Source: Desulfobacteraceae bacterium UBA5623 (GTDB lineage Bacteria; Desulfobacterota; DSM-4660; Desulfatiglandales; Desulfatiglandaceae). Taken from it: 11,483 nt of DNA. The notes under the pieces are model-generated. The model was given only the letters and a program-made list of their open reading frames with translations. It made no database searches and was not told the origin of the DNA. Within the stretch, counting starts at the first letter, position 1. Every line of letters begins with the position of its first letter. The position numbers and the translations under genes are program-made. Shown piece after piece: positions 6,215-11,483 of this stretch. The stretch lies in assembly GCA_002424495.1 (NCBI GenBank), contig DIKH01000288.1, positions 1-11,483 on the forward strand, written 5' to 3'.

Positions 6215-8177
6215 AATTTTTTGGAATGTAGGCAGCCAGCAGGGGGCTGTTTATCTCGTCGCACTGATGTCGGTTGCAATAGCATCCATCGGATTACTTC
6301 AACATATCAAGGGATGGAGAAAAGGTAGAAAGGAGAAGATATTTGACCAGGCAGGCAATCGGCTGAAGTATTTTTTTCGATTCTTGTTGAGCCACGAAAG
6401 GATACGAAAAGATACTTATGCGGGTGTCATGCATCTTTTCATCTTTTGGGGATTTGTCGTCCTTTTCTTGGGCACATTGATCATTGCATTTCAGGAAGAC
6501 CTCCTTCTTCCCTTTTTCGGCAGAAAAGTGCTAGAGGGAAATTTCTATCTTATCTATTCTCTCGTCCTTGACCTGTTTGGTCTTTTAGCGATCGTAGGCG
6601 TCGGATTAGCCCTTTACAGAAGGTATGTCCTTCAACCCGAAAAATTGGACAACAAGCCTTCGGATTTAATTCTGCTATGCCTTATTCTATTCATCCTCGT
6701 TTCGGGCTTTTGTGTGGAAGGGTTTCGTCTCAACGTTTCCAACCCTCAGTGGGCTCTTTGGGAGCCGGTCGGGTGGCTTTTCGGCACAATATTTAATGTC
6801 CTTGGCATAGCGACAAGCACTCAAAGAGGCTTACATAAGATAATTTGGTGGTTACATCTGATAGCCAGTATGGGGCTAATCGCCTATTTCCCCTTTTCCA
6901 ATCTTTTTCATGTCGTCAGTTCGTCTCTCAATGTTTTTTTTAGATCCTTAAAACCGTCAGGCGCTCTCGTTCCTATCGACATCCAGGAAGGAGAGCAATT
7001 CGGGGTTGCTCATATTCAGGATTTCACATGGAAAGATCTCTTAGATCTTGACGCCTGCACCCGCTGTGGCAGATGCCAGGAAAACTGTCCTGCGGCAATT
7101 AGCGGCAAGCCCTTGAATCCCAAGAAGGTAATACAGGATTTGCGAACCTTCCTACAACCGTTCTCTCATAACGGCGTTCCATTAGTGAGCAACATAGTTT
7201 CAGAAGCAGAACTTTGGGCTTGTACGACCTGTCGGGCCTGCATGGAAGTATGCCCTGTCTTTGTCGAGCATTTAAATAAAATCATTGAAATGCGCCGACA
7301 TTCCGTTCTGACGGAGAGTAAATTCCCTTCAGAATACAAACAGGTATTCAAGAATCTGGAAATCTTCGGGGATACACTGGGGAAGGGTAAACTATTCAGG
7401 GAAGATTGGGCTTCTAATTTAACAATCGATAGAGTATATCAACAAAATGACACAGGGCTTCTCTTTTGGGTGGGATGTATGAGTGCTCTTTATGATGAAA
7501 GAAGCAAGAACACACCCATTGCTGCAGCAAAAATCTTGGAAAAGGCTGGGCTTGATTTCGGAATATTGGGGGAAGAGGAGCTTTGCTGTGGTGATGCAGC
7601 GCGCAGGATGGGCAATGAATACCTGTTTCAACATCTTGCCAAAAAGAATATCGAGGTTTTTAGGAAGTACAAGATCAAGAAAGTAGTAACCCATTGTCCC
7701 CATTGTTTTAATACGTTCAAGAACGAATATGCTCAATTCGGAGCCGATATTGAGGTAGTCCATTTTATGGAGCTGATTGTGACATTGCTACGGGAAGGGA
7801 AATTGAATGTTAAATCGAAGATCGACGACATCTTCACTTATCATGATCCGTGCTACCTGGGCCGCCATAATTCGATTTACATGGAGCCGAGAGAGATTTT
7901 GGGACTTATTCTAAATTCGGACATGAAGGAGATGGACAGTTTCAGAGATAAGAGTTTTTGTTGCGGCGCGGGGGGTGGAAATATGTGGCGCGCGGCAGTT
8001 ACTGGTAGAAGGATAGAAGGGTTAAGAGTTGAAGAGGCAGTCAAAACAGATGCGAGCGGCATTATCACCTCGTGTCCCTTTTGCGAGATCATGTTTGATA
8101 GCGCCGTGAAACAGAAAGGGCTGGAATACTCTTTTCGATTGATGGATATCATAGAGCTGGTGAATCGAGTTACCTGA
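6198..8177 (+). CDS. Membrane ETF:menaquinone oxidoreductase (NarI-like b domain, two 4Fe4S, two CCG domains)
   Basis: This 659-residue protein matches the EtfAB:(methyl)menaquinone oxidoreductases (EMO, DUF224/HdrD-like) known from syntrophic and sulfate-reducing bacteria. It would take electrons from EtfAB and reduce menaquinone, or run in reverse. Residues 15-245 contain about five or six membrane helices of NarI type, with candidate heme b ligands His79, His213, His220 and His238. Two 4Fe-4S motifs follow: C287xxC290xxC293x3C297P and C342xxC345xxC348x3C352P. Two CCG domains close the protein: C427, C463-C464-G, C500, C503; and C552, C588-C589-G, C626, C629. CCG domains bind non-cubane or 4Fe-4S clusters in HdrB. 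The start is a TTG at 6198, inside etfA: an in-frame TAG lies at 6192, the next ATG (6267) would remove part of the first helix, and PSREIFWN at residues 3-10 is a typical N-terminus of these proteins. AAAGGA at 6179-6184 is a rather distant ribosome site. Confidence 0.92.
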   Translation: MIPSREIFWNVGSQQGAVYLVALMSVAIASIGLLQHIKGWRKGRKEKIFDQAGNRLKYFFRFLLSHERIRKDTYAGVMHLFIFWGFVVLFLGTLIIAFQEDLLLPFFGRKVLEGNFYLIYSLVLDLFGLLAIVGVGLALYRRYVLQPEKLDNKPSDLILLCLILFILVSGFCVEGFRLNVSNPQWALWEPVGWLFGTIFNVLGIATSTQRGLHKIIWWLHLIASMGLIAYFPFSNLFHVVSSSLNVFFRSLKPSGALVPIDIQEGEQFGVAHIQDFTWKDLLDLDACTRCGRCQENCPAAISGKPLNPKKVIQDLRTFLQPFSHNGVPLVSNIVSEAELWACTTCRACMEVCPVFVEHLNKIIEMRRHSVLTESKFPSEYKQVFKNLEIFGDTLGKGKLFREDWASNLTIDRVYQQNDTGLLFWVGCMSALYDERSKNTPIAAAKILEKAGLDFGILGEEELCCGDAARRMGNEYLFQHLAKKNIEVFRKYKIKKVVTHCPHCFNTFKNEYAQFGADIEVVHFMELIVTLLREGKLNVKSKIDDIFTYHDPCYLGRHNSIYMEPREILGLILNSDMKEMDSFRDKSFCCGAGGGNMWRAAVTGRRIEGLRVEEAVKTDASGIITSCPFCEIMFDSAVKQKGLEYSFRLMDIIELVNRVT

Positions 8178-8215
8178 CGCAACACCGAGCCCGACAAAGG
8201 TATAGAGAAGTGGGG

Positions 8216-9097
8216 ATGAAAATAATCGTTTGCGCCAAGCGGGTTGGCCATGCCTACCATTCTTCAACAGTTGATCTGTCCACGGGCCATATCGACCCCG
8301 GGAAAATGGTCTTTATGCTCAATCCTTACGACGAGATCGCTGTGGAAGAGGCTATTCGGATCAAAGAGCATATAAGTGATTGCGAAATTATTCTGATCAC
8401 ATTAGGTATTTTCGAGGCCGAGGAAACCCTTCGATATGCCTTTGCGATGGGTGGTCGTCGGATAAATCGAATGATCCGTATAAATTATGAAAGTTTTGAT
8501 CCGTGGGAAACTGCCTTAGCTCTGTCTAATGTAATTAAAAAGATAGGGTTCGACATAATACTCTGTGGTGAAAAAGCAATCGATGATAATTGCAGCCAGG
8601 TAGGCACGTTTGTTGCGGAATTGCTTAACATCCCACAGGTTTCAGGGATTGTTAAGTTAGACATTGTTCCTCAAGGAAAGAAAACTTTGGTGGAGAGATA
8701 CCTTGGAAAAGGGGATAGGGAGGAGATGGAGTGTTGTTTACCCGCTTTGTTCACAGTGGGGAAGGGTCTAAATGATCCGCGATATCCGTCACTACCGAAT
8801 AGAATTTTAGCCGAGAAGATGAAAATTGAAGAAATAGATTGGATCGATCTGGAATTTGGTTCTGAAGAAAAAGCTTTAACCAAGGTTACAAAGTTTTTTT
8901 CTCCCAAACCAAAGACCAGAAAAATGTTTACTCCCGATAGCAGCTTATCCGCTTTGGAAAGACTGAATTTGATGATGTCCGGCAGTAGTTCGAAAAAAGA
9001 GGGTAGTACTGTTTTGGAAGGTTCAGCAAATCAATTGGCCGATCATTTAGTGAAATTTTTAGTTCAAAATAAATTCCTAAGTAAAGAAGATAAATGA
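8216..9097 (+). CDS. etfB: Electron transfer flavoprotein beta subunit
   Basis: This is a 293-residue ETF beta subunit (FixA/EtfB family), normally the AMP-binding partner of EtfA; in bifurcating ETFs the same pocket holds a second FAD. It begins MKIIVCAKRV and carries LNPYDEIAVEEAIRIKE (35-51), GEKAIDDNCSQVG (118-130) and VGKGLNDPRYPSLPNRI (181-197), the last being the family signature region. The C-terminal part (about 245-290) is the usual arm that reaches onto EtfA. The sequence alone does not tell me whether AMP or FAD is bound. An in-frame GTG two codons upstream (8210) is a possible start, but the ATG at 8216 fits the family N-terminus and has GAGAAG about five bases before it. It lies 38 bases after the membrane oxidoreductase and three bases before the cytochrome c gene. 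It is AT-rich: the row at 8821-8880 is about 32% GC. Confidence 0.93.
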   Translation: MKIIVCAKRVGHAYHSSTVDLSTGHIDPGKMVFMLNPYDEIAVEEAIRIKEHISDCEIILITLGIFEAEETLRYAFAMGGRRINRMIRINYESFDPWETALALSNVIKKIGFDIILCGEKAIDDNCSQVGTFVAELLNIPQVSGIVKLDIVPQGKKTLVERYLGKGDREEMECCLPALFTVGKGLNDPRYPSLPNRILAEKMKIEEIDWIDLEFGSEEKALTKVTKFFSPKPKTRKMFTPDSSLSALERLNLMMSGSSSKKEGSTVLEGSANQLADHLVKFLVQNKFLSKEDK

Positions 9098-9100
9098 AGT

Positions 9101-10765
9101 ATGCCGATTCTTATCATCATCTTTCTGATGTTGAGTTCCTCTGTAGGGGCTGCCGTCCCGTCTGACGACTGCTTCAATTGCCACGAAGACTTCAAAAAAA
9201 GGACCACCCACCAAAACATTTCCTGCACAGCTTGCCATGTCGGCATTAACCAGATCCCTCACTCGGAGAAGCTCGCGTCTCCTGCATGCAATGCCTGCCA
9301 CCATAAGACCGTCGAGCGTTATTCTGCCGGCATCCACAAATCCAAGGGTCTTGACTGCAATCAATGCCATGAGATCCATGGGGAAAAAAAGGGAAAGGGA
9401 GCGGATTGCGTTCTGTGTCATCTCGACGTCTCACACAAGGCACTGCCTTCAAAGGGAAAACATCTCGCCGCGCTGAATTGCGTCGCCTGCCACGGCAAGT
9501 TGGATAAGAGCGGGATTACGGCAACGGTTACGCTGCCCAAGGGGGCAACCCTGGAGCGGAAGGCCGTTGACCGGGATGGCAACGGTTTTACCAATCCGGC
9601 CGAGTGGCACGCCTTTGAGGCGCAGCTTGAGAAGTTTAAGGGCTATAAGCTGGAGAAACAATACTGGGCCTATGGCGATCACCATGAGGTCATGCCCAAA
9701 GCCGCAGACTGCGGCGAGTGTCATGAGAAGAGGACCCGCTTTGGCGGCGCGGTAGGAAGGATCACCAATAAGACGAGCTACAGCGTAAAGATCACGCCCT
9801 CGGTTTTCATTCCTGAATTTCCCTCCATCCGCGAGTTCCCCAAGACCGTGCACGGACAGAAAGGGGTCCGGTGTAACGATTGCCACACCTCCATGGATAA
9901 GATGACCGACAAGGTCTGCGTTCGCTGCCACGAGCAGGTCTACCATACCTATGAAAAATCCATTCATGCCAAGAAGGGTGCCACCTCCTGTATCGACTGC
10001 CATAACCCTCACTTGATCAAGACGTACAAGGAGTTCAACGCCAAGGAACGGATTGCGCTTTGCTCCCGCTGCCACAAAGACTTCATCTCCCGGCACGAAT
10101 GGCTTCCGAACACTACGCTCCATTTCGACTACCTCGAGTGCACGACCTGCCATAGCCCGGGATCGGAAAAGAGTATGGTCTTCTTCTTTGCGGATAAAAA
10201 AGACAATAAGAAAACCGCTCTGCAATACGAAACCATCGAGCGGGTTTTTGGCAAAGATGTACATCTCAAGTCGATCATCAACACTGACATGGAGCACATC
10301 GTCACGGGCGAAGAGATCGGCCGTTTTGTCGTTGACCTGAGGAAAAAGATAGGGAAAGGGATCTACGTCGATGCGGAAATTATCGTTACGAAGGTGCATC
10401 ACGACTTCTCGGGCATGAGGCTCAAGGAGCGAAACTGCGTCACATGTCACTCGCCTGAGGCCCAGTTTTACAGTTCCATATACCTTATTCTGCCTGAAAA
10501 GGATCGATACATCTATGTCCCAGTCAAAGGCACGCCGCTTTCCTCCTATCCCCTCGGTTTGGCTTTGGATATCTACCTCCTTGGTGAAGAAAAAATTACA
10601 AAGGACGATTTCTATGCTCTAATTGGCAAAGCACCAAAGGATTTAGTTGCTTCCGCCAAAAGCCTCGGTTTCAAGTTGATCGACCTCCTTGGAATGATCT
10701 TGGTGATCCTGATGATCCTCTTGCTCTTGGTGCATGCGATGCTACGGATTGTGGTGAAACAATGA
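9101..10765 (+). CDS. 13-heme membrane-anchored cytochrome c
   Basis: This 554-residue periplasmic multiheme cytochrome has CxxCH sites at Cys24, 42, 63, 86, 103, 127, 204, 258, 273, 297, 321, 347 and 446. The signal peptide is short (MPILIIIFLMLSSSVGAA) and lacks the usual basic residues. No longer in-frame start exists, because the etfB stop codon lies in the same frame six bases upstream. A C-terminal helix (about 525-550) anchors the protein with a short cytoplasmic tail; His545 lies inside it and could be a heme ligand (inference). The hemes fall into an N-terminal group of six (24-131), a hemeless stretch (132-203), a second six (204-351) and a final single site. DRDGNGFTNPAE (157-168) in the hemeless stretch matches an EF-hand calcium loop. 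The role is probably electron transfer between the quinone pool, through the next gene, and a periplasmic or outer-membrane partner. GC content is clearly above that of etfB. No named family could be assigned. Confidence 0.88.
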   Translation: MPILIIIFLMLSSSVGAAVPSDDCFNCHEDFKKRTTHQNISCTACHVGINQIPHSEKLASPACNACHHKTVERYSAGIHKSKGLDCNQCHEIHGEKKGKGADCVLCHLDVSHKALPSKGKHLAALNCVACHGKLDKSGITATVTLPKGATLERKAVDRDGNGFTNPAEWHAFEAQLEKFKGYKLEKQYWAYGDHHEVMPKAADCGECHEKRTRFGGAVGRITNKTSYSVKITPSVFIPEFPSIREFPKTVHGQKGVRCNDCHTSMDKMTDKVCVRCHEQVYHTYEKSIHAKKGATSCIDCHNPHLIKTYKEFNAKERIALCSRCHKDFISRHEWLPNTTLHFDYLECTTCHSPGSEKSMVFFFADKKDNKKTALQYETIERVFGKDVHLKSIINTDMEHIVTGEEIGRFVVDLRKKIGKGIYVDAEIIVTKVHHDFSGMRLKERNCVTCHSPEAQFYSSIYLILPEKDRYIYVPVKGTPLSSYPLGLALDIYLLGEEKITKDDFYALIGKAPKDLVASAKSLGFKLIDLLGMILVILMILLLLVHAMLRIVVKQ

Positions 10766-11457
10766 AAAAGGTTTTCCTTCATACGCCGACTATACGAATA
10801 TGGCATTGGATCAATGCAATGCTTGTCATTGTGCTAATGATTACCGGCATACAACTTAGAGTGCCTGGAGTCAAAGAAATCTCTTCCGGACTGGCCTTTT
10901 TGATCCCCGAATACAGTGTGACTGTCCTGATCCATATATATTTCGGTTATGGGATGTCCCTTTCCTTTCTTTTCTGGTTGCTCTATATAATTGTCAGCGG
11001 CAGCTTCCGGACCCATTACATCTGGCGAACAGCGGATCTTCCAGCCATGGGAAAGCAGGGGTACTACTATCTCGTTGGTATTTTCAAGGGAAGTGAAAAT
11101 CCTTTCATTCCTACTTCAGACGGAAAGTTCAACCCTTTGCAGAAGATCGCTTATGGTTTTGTCATGCTCGTGATAACGCCGGTAATGGTTATTACAGGTA
11201 TCCTTTTCAGCAACATCTTCTTCTTTCGCAGCATAATCGATAGATTGGGTGGTATCAGGCTACTTGATGCGGTTCATGTCGTGACAAGCTATCTATTTCT
11301 GTTATATTTAATTCTTCATTTGTACATGTGTACGATGAGTCACCACGTCTTCGTCCACATCAAAGCGATGATTACGGGTTTTGAAGAAATTCCGGATGAG
11401 TTTAATGCAAAGCAACAAGCAGCTGAGCGAGAAGATAAATGTGAATCACAACAGTGA
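10762..11457 (+). CDS. Membrane cytochrome b (cytochrome b561 / hydrogenase-formate dehydrogenase type)
   Basis: This 231-residue protein has four or five membrane helices of the cytochrome b/b6 type found as quinone-reactive subunits of Ni-Fe hydrogenases and formate dehydrogenases (HydC/FdnI-like). Four helix histidines suit two b hemes: His15 (RIWHWIN), His58 (VLIHIYFGY), His172 (AVHVV) and His186 (LILHLYM). FNPLQKIAYG (123-132), just before the third main helix, is a typical family motif. The cytoplasmic tail from about 205 is charged. The start overlaps the cytochrome c stop as ATGA (10762-10765), so the two are probably translated together and form one membrane complex. That complex would exchange electrons between menaquinone and the 13-heme cytochrome; this role is inferred from gene order and family. 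It is the last gene of the six-gene unit, and its stop codon runs into the terminator hairpin. Confidence 0.9.
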   Translation: MKKVFLHTPTIRIWHWINAMLVIVLMITGIQLRVPGVKEISSGLAFLIPEYSVTVLIHIYFGYGMSLSFLFWLLYIIVSGSFRTHYIWRTADLPAMGKQGYYYLVGIFKGSENPFIPTSDGKFNPLQKIAYGFVMLVITPVMVITGILFSNIFFFRSIIDRLGGIRLLDAVHVVTSYLFLLYLILHLYMCTMSHHVFVHIKAMITGFEEIPDEFNAKQQAAEREDKCESQQ

Positions 11458-11483
11458 GACCCCACGGCGAGCCGTGGGGTCTC
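11456..11483 (+). terminator. Perfect 12-bp hairpin at the end of the operon
   Basis: GAGACCCCACGG (11456-11467) and CCGTGGGGTCTC (11472-11483) are exact reverse complements around a CGAG loop. The left arm begins inside the TGA of the cytochrome b gene. The stem is GC-rich and sits where an intrinsic terminator is expected, but the window ends at its last base, so a T-run cannot be confirmed. It could also be a bidirectional terminator or a symmetric protein site. Confidence 0.65.

Noticed and set aside
7483..7686. A 67-codon + frame inside the ETF:menaquinone oxidoreductase gene
   Set aside because: It is a shadow of the CCG-domain coding region in another frame and has no domain or ribosome site.
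9449..10450. A 333-codon open frame on the minus strand
   Set aside because: It lies wholly opposite the 13-heme cytochrome gene, whose 13 CxxCH motifs prove the + frame. High GC at third positions explains the open antisense frame, and the product matches no family I know.

Overview
The window reads as a stretch of an anaerobic, cytochrome-rich bacterial genome, most likely a member of the Desulfobacterota (the former Deltaproteobacteria, for example the Syntrophales or Desulfobacterales). This lineage guess is inferred from gene content: a membrane-bound ETF:menaquinone oxidoreductase of the NarI/FeS/CCG type, an ETF, a 13-heme cytochrome c and a membrane cytochrome b. I could not test it by similarity search. 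All eight genes are on the + strand. There are no RNA genes, CRISPR arrays or insertion sequences that I can see.

Positions 1-2884 hold two exported-protein genes. The first is a DUF1329 protein cut by the left edge of the window. The second is an unusual fusion of three c-type heme sites to a sulfite-oxidase/SoxC-like molybdopterin enzyme. Positions 2885-3209 are a gap with no convincing gene. It contains two strong but apparently orphan Shine-Dalgarno sequences.

Positions 3210-11457 form a tightly packed six-gene unit. The order is: an Old Yellow Enzyme/2,4-dienoyl-CoA reductase-type iron-sulfur flavoenzyme; etfA; an ETF:menaquinone oxidoreductase; etfB; a 13-heme periplasmic cytochrome c with a C-terminal membrane anchor; and a four-histidine membrane cytochrome b. 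Neighbours overlap or sit within 40 bases of each other, and the unit ends in a perfect 12-bp hairpin at the right edge of the window.

The genes suggest one electron route. The flavoenzyme would exchange electrons with EtfAB in the cytoplasm, as trimethylamine dehydrogenase does with its ETF. EtfAB would pass them to the membrane FeS protein and into the menaquinone pool. The cytochrome b/13-heme cytochrome c pair would link that pool to a periplasmic or extracellular partner. The direction of flow and the substrate are not visible in the sequence. The most unusual points are the split etfA/etfB order, the pairing of an OYE-type enzyme with an ETF-quinone-multiheme chain in one operon, a Phe in place of the normally conserved FAD-contacting His of EtfA, and the triheme-molybdoenzyme fusion.
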